DNA of 64,000 bases from Shewanella mesophila (lineage in GTDB: Bacteria; Pseudomonadota; Gammaproteobacteria; Enterobacterales; Shewanellaceae): assembly GCF_019457515.1 (NCBI RefSeq), contig NZ_CP080421.1, positions 558,001 to 622,000 of the forward strand. Reading direction: 5' to 3'. Position 1 is the stretch's first letter. The number at the start of each line of letters is the position of its first letter. Shown piece by piece: positions 26,525-36,081 of this stretch. Both the position numbers and the translations under genes were made by a program. The notes below the pieces were generated by a model. That model did not search any database. It was not told the DNA's origin and was given only the letters and a program-made list of their open reading frames with translations.

Positions 26525-27103
26525 ATGTTAACTCAAGAGATGGCGTTAATCACTCGTGATGATCTACTGTTGCCTGGCGGCAGGATTGAAATACGAGTTG
26601 CGGGACCGAGTGCTTTGAGTTTAATCGCCGAAGTGCTAAAAGGTCATTATTCATTGGCGTTTGCGATGAGTAAACTCAATGAAACTCCCCCCTGTTATCC
26701 CATAGCAACCCAGTGTGAAATTATCGATTTTAATCAATTGGATGATGACTCTTTAGGTGTTGTTTTAGAAGGGAAGCAAAGGGTTAAGATCCTGTCTGCA
26801 GCAAAACGCCGAGATGGCAATTGGATAGCGAGGACGTTAGCTTGCAGCAATTGGCAAGAGGAGCCAATCCAAGGCGAATTTGAACTCATTAGTGCGGCGT
26901 TACAGCAGTTTTATGATGTTAATCCTGCACTGTTTGAGCTTTATGGCGATCTCCATCTTGAGGACGCAACTTGGGTGAGCCAACGTTGGTTAGAAGTGTT
27001 ACCTCTGTATAACAGAGACAAGCAAGTCTTAGTTAACCAACCTGATTGCCACAAAACCATGAACTTTGTACTCGAATTAATTAAGTCCCATGTAGGTCAT
27101 TAA
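26525..27103 (+). CDS. LON peptidase N-terminal (substrate-binding) domain protein
   Basis: A protein of about 192 residues consisting of one LON substrate-binding domain: LLPGGRIEIRVAGPSALSLI near the start, then IATQCEIIDFNQ, then GVVLEGKQRVKI. No ATPase or protease domain is present. Stand-alone LON-domain proteins are common in proteobacteria and uncharacterised. The ATG at 26525 has a near-ideal AAGGAGG six bases away. An in-frame GTG at 26501 lies before that ribosome site. Confidence 0.85.
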   Translation: MLTQEMALITRDDLLLPGGRIEIRVAGPSALSLIAEVLKGHYSLAFAMSKLNETPPCYPIATQCEIIDFNQLDDDSLGVVLEGKQRVKILSAAKRRDGNWIARTLACSNWQEEPIQGEFELISAALQQFYDVNPALFELYGDLHLEDATWVSQRWLEVLPLYNRDKQVLVNQPDCHKTMNFVLELIKSHVGH

Positions 27104-27179
27104 TCTGATCGCGGTTATCTATTTTTGCTAACATAGCCGCCTCTTTGTTTTTGGCAGCACTTTCTTAGGCAGTATATCT

Positions 27180-28088
27180 ATGGTTCGGGCGACTCAGGCA
27201 TCCTCAGTTGTATTACCTTTACGTCAGCATGCTCCAGCCACTGTGCTTGAGTTTTTAACCGCTCAATTTCCGCAAATTCCCTATGACGTTTGGTATGCCA
27301 GAGTGCTCGACGGCAAGGTGCATTGGCAAAATGGCGATAGGATTACTCTCGACAGTCAATATGTGGCAAAACAGAGAGTGTGCTATTACCGTGAAGTGGT
27401 TGAAGAGCCCAAAATTCCGCTCTATGAGTCGATTGTCTATCAAGATGAGCGAATCATTATTGCCAACAAGCCGCATTTCCTCGCGCTTCATCCCAGTGGT
27501 CAATACGTTAACGAGTGTTTAGTCAATCGCTTGCGGATAAAAACGGGTTTCGAACAACTAGTGCCTGCTCACAGGCTCGACAGAGCAACTGCGGGGCTAG
27601 TGATTTTGATTAAAGAGCCACAATATCGAGACGCCTATCATGGGCTGTTTCGTGATGGCGCGATCAATAAAACCTATCAAGCGCTTGCGCCGTTAACGGC
27701 TGAGCTTCGCCAGCAATATGCTGATGGTCTGCTGGCGCGGCCTGTGTACTGGAGTGTAAAAAATCGGCTAGTTAAAGCTGAGCCTTCATTTTTAAGAAAG
27801 GTGATTGCAGGAGAGGCTAACTCTCATTCAGAAATTGCTCTGCTGGAGGTTTGTGATGGTATTGGGCGATTTGAACTGTCGCCAATTACAGGTAAAACCC
27901 ATCAGCTAAGAGTACATATGCAGAGCCTAGGGATGTCCATCCTTAATGACAGATGTTACCCCCAATTATTACCCAATGCCGGGGATGATTATACCCATCC
28001 GTTAAAGCTATTGGCACAAAGAGTCGAGTTTACCGACCTTATTAGTCGTCGCCATATCGATATTCAGCTGGATGACCTTAAGTTTTAA
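27180..28088 (+). CDS. RluA-family pseudouridine synthase
   Basis: A 302-residue enzyme. The catalytic aspartate is in AHRLDRATAGLV near residue 138. IVYQDERIIIANKPHFLALHP and the late GKTHQLRVHMQSLG block are conserved RluA-family elements. The N-terminal 85 residues resemble a degenerate S4 RNA-binding domain (LEFLTAQFPQIP, then VLDGKVHWQNG). It isomerises uridine in rRNA or tRNA; which site cannot be told here. It converges with the phosphatase gene on the other strand, with only 13 bases between. Confidence 0.88.
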   Translation: MVRATQASSVVLPLRQHAPATVLEFLTAQFPQIPYDVWYARVLDGKVHWQNGDRITLDSQYVAKQRVCYYREVVEEPKIPLYESIVYQDERIIIANKPHFLALHPSGQYVNECLVNRLRIKTGFEQLVPAHRLDRATAGLVILIKEPQYRDAYHGLFRDGAINKTYQALAPLTAELRQQYADGLLARPVYWSVKNRLVKAEPSFLRKVIAGEANSHSEIALLEVCDGIGRFELSPITGKTHQLRVHMQSLGMSILNDRCYPQLLPNAGDDYTHPLKLLAQRVEFTDLISRRHIDIQLDDLKF

Positions 28089-28101
28089 CCAATAACCAAT
28101 A

Positions 28102-30006
28102 CTATTCTTTACAGTTTCTCGGTGGGTTAAATTGCGTTTGGGAGTTATCAGCATGCAATACACTGATCTGTTTCGGGGCGCCATTGGCACTAAAGGTCAC
28201 CAAGCCTACACCACTTTTATTGATCAGCCGCTGGCTGCGATGACCATTTGGTCTGCGGCCTCGAATTGACATACGTTTTCGCTTAGTAAAGAAGTTTAGC
28301 GGGGAAAAATGGCCGTAGAGCCAGCCGTTTAACTTATCAAAAACAGGTAACAGTTTTTCGGGAAATTGATTCTTTATCCCGCTGCTGGTGATCTGATAAA
28401 TTTTAGGGCTCATGGAACGAAATCGGATCCCTATGTCATAGGCAAAAGAGTAATGCACATCACCCGATAGGATCACAAACTGCTGTGGCGTTTTTCGATG
28501 TTGAAAGATACTCAGTAACGTATTGGCCGTACCAGGGTGGGCCATCCAGTTTTCAGCATCGACTAGCAGTGACGCGCCAAAAAAGGTGGCGATACCTTGT
28601 ACCGCTTCTATCAGTTTTACCCCAAATATCGGCGCCGCCGAGACGATAATCACCTTATCTTGACCGACAAGTTGCTGCTGCAGCTCCATTAAGGCTTCCC
28701 AATCCATCAGACCCGAGGGTTTAGCGAGGTTCGATTCGCTACGCCAGCGCTGAGTTCGTGTGTCGAGCACCACAAGTTTAGGGCTAGTATTCAGGCTATA
28801 GTGCCACCGTTCAAAGGTTAGCAGGGTGTCTATTAAGGCATCATGTTGCGGCTCATCGGGGCTGGCTAAAAAAGTGGTTAACTTGGGGATGATCTCTGAT
28901 TTAAATTTTTCAGGCTGATTACCAATGCCTTGAAACAGGGCGTAGCCTATCAATGCATTACCTATGATACGTTTCGAAAATGGGTGGCCGTAGGCTGCTT
29001 GTTCCCATTTTGCGGTTAGGTTCCAGTCGTCGGTAATATCATGATCGTCAAAAATCATATAGGTCGGCAGGTGAGCCAATAGCCGCCTAACTTGAGTGAG
29101 TCCCGCCTTAAATTCGAGTAAATGGGTCCATTCTCGCTGCCAGCGGCTGCTGTTAGGGGCCGATAGTCCGCTAACGTGCTTGGGAATATCGATCAGCTGC
29201 CATAGCTCTGGTGACCAATAGAGCAGGTATAGCGCGGTGATCTCCGCCAAACTGGTCAAGTGGTTTTCGGCTATCGATGATGTGAATATGGGGTGATTAA
29301 TATACCAACGTACTAAAGCGCTCCCTGCTGGATATTCGGTACGTGGGAGCAAGTTTTTATGCCTTTGATACATGGCCGCAGGATGATAGCTGATCTGCTT
29401 GCTATTAATCAGGGAGGTTTGTTGAAAATGTTCATCATCGAGCTGCAAGAGTTCGATGGTTTTGCCTATGGCGAAAAGCATAGGGCCTGCCACATCATCT
29501 ACATAAACTTGATCGCCACTTAACATGAGCAGAGCGGGTCTGGCGGTTTCACTTAGGTCCTGCTCTAGCAATGTATCACAAGCGACTAAGGCGTCGCCGC
29601 TATGGTGATGTGCGTTGCGACAAGAACCATGCAGGAGTTTATCTATTTCTGGCTTGATAACAAATTGAGGATGAGTTTGATTTAAATAGGTTAAGCCATC
29701 GACCGCACTAAAAAGATCACCGTGAACACTGTCGATAAGTCGATAATCTACGCTGGTATTGAGCGGGTTTAACTCCAGGCGATTGAGATGGATCAGGTAC
29801 TGATGAGCTCGCTCACCCAATTTAAAATAATGGATCTCTTCTTGGCTTAGATGACTTTTTTCTGCGCCTAAATACAAATCGAGATCATGTAAAGGCGCGC
29901 TGGTGACCAGCCACAGCGTGAAGTTTTCTTGATCGCAATGACGCAGGATTGGACCGGCTAGTAGCAAAGGAAGTGCGGGTGCCATTATCTGTTGATTTTC
30001 ATCCAT
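28102..30006 (-). CDS. PhoD-like metallophosphatase family protein
   Basis: A 634-residue protein with the PhoD/calcineurin-like metal motifs in order: LMLSGDQVYVDD at about residue 160, FDDHDITDDWN at about residue 320, and VILSGDVHYSF at about residue 510. These supply metal-binding aspartate, asparagine and histidine residues. It lacks an obvious twin-arginine or Sec signal, unlike secreted alkaline phosphatase D, so an intracellular phosphodiesterase or phosphatase role is likely. Substrate unknown. The final 60 residues are basic. Confidence 0.78.
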   Translation of the reverse strand: MDENQQIMAPALPLLLAGPILRHCDQENFTLWLVTSAPLHDLDLYLGAEKSHLSQEEIHYFKLGERAHQYLIHLNRLELNPLNTSVDYRLIDSVHGDLFSAVDGLTYLNQTHPQFVIKPEIDKLLHGSCRNAHHHSGDALVACDTLLEQDLSETARPALLMLSGDQVYVDDVAGPMLFAIGKTIELLQLDDEHFQQTSLINSKQISYHPAAMYQRHKNLLPRTEYPAGSALVRWYINHPIFTSSIAENHLTSLAEITALYLLYWSPELWQLIDIPKHVSGLSAPNSSRWQREWTHLLEFKAGLTQVRRLLAHLPTYMIFDDHDITDDWNLTAKWEQAAYGHPFSKRIIGNALIGYALFQGIGNQPEKFKSEIIPKLTTFLASPDEPQHDALIDTLLTFERWHYSLNTSPKLVVLDTRTQRWRSESNLAKPSGLMDWEALMELQQQLVGQDKVIIVSAAPIFGVKLIEAVQGIATFFGASLLVDAENWMAHPGTANTLLSIFQHRKTPQQFVILSGDVHYSFAYDIGIRFRSMSPKIYQITSSGIKNQFPEKLLPVFDKLNGWLYGHFSPLNFFTKRKRMSIRGRRPNGHRSQRLINKSGVGLVTFSANGAPKQISVLHADNSQTQFNPPRNCKE

Positions 30007-30044
30007 TAGGTTATTCTGTCTACTCTATCCTGCACCGTTTTGGC

Positions 30045-30713
30045 CTATTGGGCTAGTTTGCATTTCATCTCTGGCGATTGAAACCCCCAAGTGATCATCG
30101 CTTCACCATTATGTTCCCAAAGCTGCTCATTTTGACCTTGATACTTAGCGCCGCTAGCACTGGGCTGTATCGTCATAAACGACACTCTGTCACCATACTC
30201 GGCGATGAGGCTGGCAGGAGAGGTCTCAAAGTAAGTGACAATAACCTCGTTAGCTGGGGTGTTATCACAGGTGTAAAGTATTGGCTTTGAGTGTGCAACC
30301 AGACGGTATTTAGCTTGTAGCTCTGTGATACGGCGAATGTAGTTACCGGTGACACAGAGCTTTTTATCATCACTTTTCCAACAATCGTTACGGCCTTTTA
30401 TCCATCCCCGTTGTTCTGCTTTTAAGATGGGAGGATATTCATTGTTGGCTTTGATCACCGCTTGCCGATAAACCTTGCTCATCTGATTATCCAGCGTAGC
30501 CAGTTCATCATCTTGGCAAATAAGTGTTTCGATGCTCGTTAATGATGAACTGTTGCAGTCATAGCTGGGTGACACATGAGCGGGTGAGGCATGCTTAGTT
30601 GAGATAGAGTTAGGTGAGGCATTGGGAGCGATCGCTGAGCCATTATCTGCCGTTACGCTGCATCCTGCGAACATGATGCTCAAAGCCAGAGGAAGTAAAG
30701 TCAGTTTGTTCAT
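30045..30713 (-). CDS. Lipoprotein with LprI-like and MliC-like lysozyme-inhibitor domains
   Basis: A protein of about 222 residues. A lipobox (IMFAGC) near residue 17 marks a lipoprotein. After a low-complexity linker, residues about 60-130 resemble the LprI N-terminal domain (DUF1311: Y-D-C...TSIETLIC...LDNQMSKVYRQA...ERGWIKGRNDCW). The last 80 residues resemble MliC (YTCDNTPANEVIVTYFE, then GAKYQGQNEQLWEHNGEAMITWG). Both domains are linked to inhibition of host or competitor lysozyme in the periplasm. The ATG at 30713 has GGGAG upstream. Confidence 0.8.
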   Translation of the reverse strand: MNKLTLLPLALSIMFAGCSVTADNGSAIAPNASPNSISTKHASPAHVSPSYDCNSSSLTSIETLICQDDELATLDNQMSKVYRQAVIKANNEYPPILKAEQRGWIKGRNDCWKSDDKKLCVTGNYIRRITELQAKYRLVAHSKPILYTCDNTPANEVIVTYFETSPASLIAEYGDRVSFMTIQPSASGAKYQGQNEQLWEHNGEAMITWGFQSPEMKCKLAQ

Positions 30714-30922
30714 GGCGTTAGCTCCCGATTGGTATAAATCCATAGTGCAGTAGAGGATATCCCTTCATTCCGCGTACGGCAAACATTTACGATTAATTAA
30801 ACTTAATCAGTATCTTAGCTATACTTGTTCGATAACGCGCAAAGCGGAGGGCGATCACTTTTAAAGTGAGGGTAAAAGGGGCATTATTAAAAGTCAGCGA
30901 TGTAGAGGGGGCTGTAGCCAAG

Positions 30923-31831
30923 ATGAAAACACGTATCATATTAAATGGTAAGAAAGCGACAGTGGAAGGCGTAAGGCTGGCGATTGAAGAGGTTCGTAAC
31001 CAATATGAGCTTGAGGTTAGAGTAACCTACGAAGCTGGCGATATAGCAAGATTGGTCAGCGAGTCTATTCGTGACCAGTGTTCGCGGATTATTGCCGCTG
31101 GTGGTGATGGTACTGTAAATGAGGTGGTTGATGCCTTAATGCAGCACCCGAAAAACGAGCGTCCCGAAGTCGCAATCTTTCCACTAGGTACCGCCAATGA
31201 TTTTGCTTCGGCTTGCGCTATTCCTGAGGATTTCGTTGAGGCCTTGTCATTAGCTGCGGCTGGAAATACCTATTGGATTGACGTTATCAAGGCAAATGAG
31301 CGTCATGTTATCAACGTCGCCAGTGGTGGCTTTGGCGCGCAAGTGACATCTAACACCCCGGTGGCATTGAAAAATTTCCTTGGCGGTGGTGCCTACACCT
31401 TATCTGGCGTGATTCAAGCCCTTAATTTTAAGCCCTATAAAGGCGAGTTTATTATCGGTGATGAAACTGCTTCTAGTCATCTGCTAGCCGGTGCTATCTG
31501 TAATAGTCGCCAAGCTGGAGGCGGCCAAGTATTAGCGCCACATGCCTATATCAATGATGGCTTGATGGATTTAGTGGCGCTGCATGATTTTCCAATAGAG
31601 GCGTTATCTCAAGTTATCGAAGAGTTTGGTGAGCCCAAGGATGACAATCAATATGTTATTTATACGCAAAAATGTTCGGCGTGCTGGCGCAGTGATCCAC
31701 CTATGCCGATTAATTTGGATGGTGAACCCATCTCTGAAAACGAGGTGAAGTTTGAGCTTGTTGCAGATGCGGTTAAAATGGTTCTGCCATCAGATTGTCC
31801 AACCTTAAGGCCGGGCAGTCAGTCATTGTAG
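30923..31831 (+). CDS. yegS: YegS-type lipid/diacylglycerol kinase
   Basis: A protein of about 302 residues of the DAGK catalytic family. The nucleotide loop AAGGDGTVNEV, the FPLGTANDFA block and the NSRQAGGGQVLAPHAYINDGLM block are diagnostic and match E. coli YegS almost segment for segment. YegS phosphorylates phosphatidylglycerol in vitro. Cytoplasmic or membrane-peripheral. I chose ATG at 30923 because the family begins just before ILNGK. Longer non-ATG starts add 19 unconserved residues. Confidence 0.9.
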   Translation: MKTRIILNGKKATVEGVRLAIEEVRNQYELEVRVTYEAGDIARLVSESIRDQCSRIIAAGGDGTVNEVVDALMQHPKNERPEVAIFPLGTANDFASACAIPEDFVEALSLAAAGNTYWIDVIKANERHVINVASGGFGAQVTSNTPVALKNFLGGGAYTLSGVIQALNFKPYKGEFIIGDETASSHLLAGAICNSRQAGGGQVLAPHAYINDGLMDLVALHDFPIEALSQVIEEFGEPKDDNQYVIYTQKCSACWRSDPPMPINLDGEPISENEVKFELVADAVKMVLPSDCPTLRPGSQSL

Positions 31832-31862
31832 CCAATCTGGGCTATTAGTAAGATAAAATAGG

Positions 31863-31911
31863 ATCCTGTCCATCTTAGCGCTTTCATTCACTGACAATAG
31901 ACAGGATTTTT
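31863..31911 (+). terminator. Intrinsic terminator after yegS
   Basis: ATCCTGTC (31863-31870) pairs with GACAGGAT (31900-31907) and is followed by a T-run to 31911. The loop is long (29 bases), so strength is uncertain. Confidence 0.6.
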
Positions 31912-32056
31912 GCCAGCTTGTAGAGTGCTTATGGCTCATGATTAAACACTACTGTTTTTACCTTGGTCAAATAGCTAAGGGATTGCGAAAAAGTAATCAT
32001 GAAGCCCATTTTTTCCCATCTCATTAGGCGTTAGCCTCTCTAAATAAGGAAATAGC

Positions 32057-33301
32057 GTGTCCACGTTTGCTTCGACTCGATATCGCGCTGCCGATCAGCT
32101 CGCGCTACTCAGAATGATGGGGTTGGCGTTAAAGTTATGTTTAACCTTCTTGCTGGCCGACACCTTTGGTTTATCCCTGCATAGCCCCGCGTTGAATTTG
32201 ACCTTGATTTTAGAAGCCTTCTATCTGGGCTTTACCTTTTGGTTAAGAAAGCCTCTATTTAACAGTGATACAGGGCTATTTATTGCACTATTGATCGACA
32301 CATTGTTGTGGATCACTTGGCTCTATTTTTCCGGCGGCGCCACCAATGCGTTTATCTCACTGCTGCTTTTGCCTATTGCCATCGCTGCCGTGTTGTTGCC
32401 AAAGTGGGCGCCCTGGTCGTTAACTCTATTATCAACCTTAGCCTATAGCTTAATGCTGTTTAGTCTGCCTGAGCATGAGATGCAGCACCACGGCATGGAC
32501 ATGAGCTCACATTACTTAGGCATGTGGTTCAACTTTGTGATCTCTTCGTTAGTGCTTACCACAAGCGTTGCCTTTATCGCCCAACGCATGCGCCGTCAAG
32601 ACGCTGAGCTTGCCTATATGCGTGAAGCTCAGCTGCGCCAAGAGCGTTTGTTGGCATTGGGTACAGCGTCGGCGCAGATGGCGCATCAATTGGCAACCCC
32701 CATAGGCAGTTTACGTCTATTAGTCGATGAGCTTACGGAGGAGTCTGACAGTGACAATCAGGTGCTTGATGAGATGCAGGGGGCACTTAATGTCTGTGAA
32801 AGCACTCTGTCAGAGTTACGCTTAGCCACGGAATCTATTCGTGCGGGGCAGTTTAATGTTATTTCTATTAATCAATTGCTTGAGGCATTACAGCAGCAAG
32901 TGAGGTTATTGATGCCTAGTGTCGAACTCGAAGTAGATTCAAAGCGCTGTGATGGCAATAAACAACTTAGAACCGATGCCAGTCTGTTGCCTGCATTACT
33001 CGCATTAGTTGAAAATGGCGCTCGAGCCAGTGAAGAGGTTACGGGTCATAGCAGGGTCACACTGTCATTTGAGTGTCAGGCGGGAGAGATAATGATATGT
33101 GTGCGAGATTTTGGTAGAGGCATCTCGAGTTCATTGCTTACCCAGTTAGGGCATAAGATTATCGATAATCCTAAGGGGTTAGGTGTGGCATTGCTATTAA
33201 GTCATGCCAGCTTCGAGCGTTTAGGCGGGCGGCTCATTCTTCGCAGTCATAGTGAGAGTGGCGCTATCGCCCAAGTTCATTTACCTGCGCAGGAGGCGTA
33301 A
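32057..33301 (+). CDS. RegB/PrrB-like redox sensor histidine kinase
   Basis: A 414-residue membrane kinase that starts at GTG with AAGGAAA upstream. About six membrane helices occupy residues 20-185. GGATNAF near residue 97 corresponds to the GGxxNPF quinone-binding segment of RegB (with alanine in place of proline). The phosphorylated histidine is H210 in MAHQLATPIGS, and ATP-lid glycines lie in FGRGIS and KGLGVAL. RegB-type kinases sense the redox state of the quinone pool. It overlaps the next gene by one base and forms a two-component pair with it. Confidence 0.85.
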   Translation: MSTFASTRYRAADQLALLRMMGLALKLCLTFLLADTFGLSLHSPALNLTLILEAFYLGFTFWLRKPLFNSDTGLFIALLIDTLLWITWLYFSGGATNAFISLLLLPIAIAAVLLPKWAPWSLTLLSTLAYSLMLFSLPEHEMQHHGMDMSSHYLGMWFNFVISSLVLTTSVAFIAQRMRRQDAELAYMREAQLRQERLLALGTASAQMAHQLATPIGSLRLLVDELTEESDSDNQVLDEMQGALNVCESTLSELRLATESIRAGQFNVISINQLLEALQQQVRLLMPSVELEVDSKRCDGNKQLRTDASLLPALLALVENGARASEEVTGHSRVTLSFECQAGEIMICVRDFGRGISSSLLTQLGHKIIDNPKGLGVALLLSHASFERLGGRLILRSHSESGAIAQVHLPAQEA

Positions 33302-33831
33302 TGAAACGCTTATTGATTGTCGAGGATGATCTGAGCTTTGCGTCGATTTTAGCCAGGCGAATGAGTAAGCATGGCTTTGAGTGTCAGCTTGCCCACGATG
33401 CGACAGACGCATTGTTGCGTTCGCGGCAGTTTAAGCCAACGCATCTCTTGCTCGATATGAAATTAGCCGAAGATAATGGTCTAGCTCTTATCGAACCCTT
33501 AAGACGCTCTTTACCCGAGGTTGTCATGGTGTTACTCACTGGGTACGCCAGTATTGCCACCGCTGTTGAGGCGATCCGAATGGGCGCCGATAACTATTTA
33601 GCCAAACCCGCAGATACTCAAACTCTGCTAAATGCACTTAATTGCGCGGCTTCTAAGGCCGTTGATCCCATTGTCGATGAGACGCCATTAAGCCCTAAGC
33701 GGGTAGAGTGGGAACATATTCAACAAGTCTTGAATGCGAATAAGGGCAATGTTTCTGCCACTGCCAGACAATTAGGAATGCATCGACGTACTCTGCAACG
33801 TAAATTGCTTAAGAAGCCTGTTACGCCTTGA
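33301..33831 (+). CDS. RegA/ActR-like response regulator
   Basis: A 176-residue regulator. A receiver domain has D52 (LLLDMKLAEDNG) as phosphoacceptor, with T-G-Y and K-P switch residues. A short proline-containing linker leads to a Fis-type helix-turn-helix (GNVSATARQLGMHRRTLQRKLLKK), the layout of RegA/PrrA/ActR global redox regulators. Start codon shares a base with the kinase stop (TAATG). Its targets are not visible here, though the OprC-like receptor gene lies next to it. Confidence 0.88.
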   Translation: MKRLLIVEDDLSFASILARRMSKHGFECQLAHDATDALLRSRQFKPTHLLLDMKLAEDNGLALIEPLRRSLPEVVMVLLTGYASIATAVEAIRMGADNYLAKPADTQTLLNALNCAASKAVDPIVDETPLSPKRVEWEHIQQVLNANKGNVSATARQLGMHRRTLQRKLLKKPVTP

Positions 33832-33869
33832 AGTGAATAGCACTGCGACAACGCCATCGATAATGAGCC

Positions 33870-33903
33870 AAAAAAATCCCCGAGTACAGAGGAGTTCTCG
33901 GGG
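33870..33903 (-). terminator. Intrinsic terminator of the OprC-like receptor gene
   Basis: Arms CCCCGAG (33878-33884) and CTCGGGG (33897-33903) form a GC-rich stem. The A-run at 33870-33876 is a T-run on the minus strand directly after the stem. Confidence 0.85.
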
Positions 33904-33946
33904 AAGGGGAAGCGCAGTGGAGTGGCCCCATAAACTTTACCGGTAT

Positions 33947-36004
33947 TTAGAAGCGGTACTCTCCTGTCAGCCAAGCATTGAGTCCAACGCCAGGCATACG
34001 TTCGCCAATGGAGATATCGCTGTTAGCAACGCGATTGTAGCCAGCGAGATGATCTTGATAGTCACGATCGAGTAGATTGTTTACACCTGCTTTTATTAAC
34101 CAATTGTCGGCATCATAGGCCAGTGATAAGTTGACCAGACCATAGCCTGCGGTAGTTTGCTCGAGTTGAGTTTGTGACACTTTATCTTGTCCACTCACTG
34201 CAACACCTTCGATTCGAGCTAACCAGTTACCACGCTGATAATTGAGGCCTAAATTAATTTTTGGTGGCGCAATGCGATACAGATTATCCTCGATATCACG
34301 GCGTTCACCGCTGACATAGTTTGCGAGCATCTCTAGTTGCCAGTGAGGCGTTAGTTGGTAAATCGCGGTAATGTCCATCCCAAAGAGCTGGGCATCGACA
34401 TTGGCAAATTCCATTGGGTTATTATCGCCCATCATCTTTGCCGCCATGATGACGGCGGGATCGGTCGCGGTTACCCCTTGTATATAGTCGTCAATACGAT
34501 GGAGGAAGATGCGTGGACTCAAGCTGAGTCTGTCGTTGTGATAGTCGGCGCCTAGCTCTAGTTGATAAGCGGTTTCTAACTCGAGGTCCATCTTGCCCAC
34601 ATAGGTGCGACCATCTGCAAGGCCACCCGTCGATTGCATAGGTACCCATAGGTAGCGCTGCTGGTAACTTGCACTATCTTGTTTGCGGGCGAGTCCGATA
34701 ATCCAACTCAGAGATTCATCAACTCGATAGCGGGCATTAACCACTAGGTCGAAACCTGTTTGTGATTGGGAGCGATCGCTATTGTTGTATCTGTCCATCA
34801 ATACCTTGATAGCTGGCATGCTTGCTGCCATCGAGTGGTTAACCTCATCGGCATCGGTTTGATAGTGTTTTACTCGCAATCCAAGTTGCCAGTTCCATCG
34901 GTCTATATCCTGCTGCCATTGACCAAATGTGCTGAGGGTATTATCGGTAACGCCATTAAAGTTATCGACGCTGAACATAGGTTTGGTTGGATCGGTGATC
35001 ACCGAGTTATGCTCACTCAATTGAGCATCTAATCCGAAGATCCAAGCATCTTTAGCCAGAGACAGTGCGCTGTCATAACTTTCACTTTCGGCATTGTTAT
35101 AGCGCGCACTAACATTATCGTTTTTAACTCGTTCACTGAAGTTATTCATGCCATGGCGAGCATCGCTATAGGCTAGATGCCAATTCAGATCCCAGTCGCT
35201 AAGATCATGCTGTCCTTCTACTTTAACTCTGTCGGTACGAATAAAATCAATATCCATCGGCAGTGCTGGCGTTCCTGCATCGGTAGTTTCTAAGTGTTGA
35301 TAGCCGATGGCGATGGATTCATCGTTTACGGAATTGTTACTTAAGTTAAACCGGTATTGGCCACCCACAATGGTTTTATCGTAAGTTGTCGGTGAAATCG
35401 CAAGGCTTGTGCCTGTTTGTTGATCGTCATTACCTTGCATCTGGTCGCCATAGACCAATACCGCATGTTTTTTATTACCAAGGTTGGCTTTTGCTCCTAT
35501 ATGGGATTGCTCGCCGTTGTCTTGATATTGCGCCGCGACCTTGCCGCTAACATCATCGAATGAAGCTTGTGATTCAACAACCTTTACGCTTCCACCAATG
35601 GTATTAGCGCCTGCTGAAACGGGGGCAATACCTCGGGTCATCTCTACGCGTTCACTATTGATTAAGCTCGCATAGCTAAGTGGTGTGTCCATCGCGTTGG
35701 GGCCTGCGCCCGCGAGTGAAACGCCGTTGACCTTTGTATTGACTCGGTCACCAAACAGACCTCGATATTGGGCTATGCCCGTTAGTGGCCCGTTACCATT
35801 GACCTCTGTACCGGGCAGCTTTGAGAGCAGGCCACTAATATCGGCAACAGGAGTGCTGGCTTCTGGAGTGACAGTGCTGTAGCTCCCCTGATGGCTTCCG
35901 GTGACTTCAATAATTTCAAATACAGACTCTTGCGCTACGACTGCAGGTGCAGTCATTAGGGTAGCGCTAATAGAAAGGGCTAAATAAGAGAGGCGTAATG
36001 TCAT
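33947..36004 (-). CDS. TonB-dependent receptor, OprC/NosA-like
   Basis: A receptor of about 685 residues. A signal peptide ends in V-V-A-Q, and a TonB-box-like EIIEVTG follows. The plug contains RGLFGDRVNTKVNG and GPNAMDTPLSY, which resembles the plug of copper receptors OprC/NosA. The C-terminus ends in aromatic Y-R-F. From memory, OprC holds copper with a C-x-x-x-M pair in this loop. Here the methionine is kept and the cysteine is not, so the ligand may differ. I chose the ATG at 36004 because it gives a clean signal peptide; a TTG at 36037 adds eleven polar residues. It is preceded by a FixJ-type regulator gene in the same direction, with palindromes between them. Confidence 0.82.
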   Translation of the reverse strand: MTLRLSYLALSISATLMTAPAVVAQESVFEIIEVTGSHQGSYSTVTPEASTPVADISGLLSKLPGTEVNGNGPLTGIAQYRGLFGDRVNTKVNGVSLAGAGPNAMDTPLSYASLINSERVEMTRGIAPVSAGANTIGGSVKVVESQASFDDVSGKVAAQYQDNGEQSHIGAKANLGNKKHAVLVYGDQMQGNDDQQTGTSLAISPTTYDKTIVGGQYRFNLSNNSVNDESIAIGYQHLETTDAGTPALPMDIDFIRTDRVKVEGQHDLSDWDLNWHLAYSDARHGMNNFSERVKNDNVSARYNNAESESYDSALSLAKDAWIFGLDAQLSEHNSVITDPTKPMFSVDNFNGVTDNTLSTFGQWQQDIDRWNWQLGLRVKHYQTDADEVNHSMAASMPAIKVLMDRYNNSDRSQSQTGFDLVVNARYRVDESLSWIIGLARKQDSASYQQRYLWVPMQSTGGLADGRTYVGKMDLELETAYQLELGADYHNDRLSLSPRIFLHRIDDYIQGVTATDPAVIMAAKMMGDNNPMEFANVDAQLFGMDITAIYQLTPHWQLEMLANYVSGERRDIEDNLYRIAPPKINLGLNYQRGNWLARIEGVAVSGQDKVSQTQLEQTTAGYGLVNLSLAYDADNWLIKAGVNNLLDRDYQDHLAGYNRVANSDISIGERMPGVGLNAWLTGEYRF

Positions 36005-36031
36005 GTTTTTGTTTTGGTTATCATTAATATG

Positions 36032-36045
36032 TGACAATTGTGTCA
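36032..36045. promoter_or_regulatory. Palindrome TGACA-N4-TGTCA before the receptor gene
   Basis: TGACA (36032-36036) and TGTCA (36041-36045) are perfect inverted 5-base arms about 30-40 bases upstream of the receptor start. They sit where a regulator could control the receptor promoter. Confidence 0.4.
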
Positions 36046-36081
36046 GTACAGATAACCGCTGACAAAGATAATGTCTGATAG

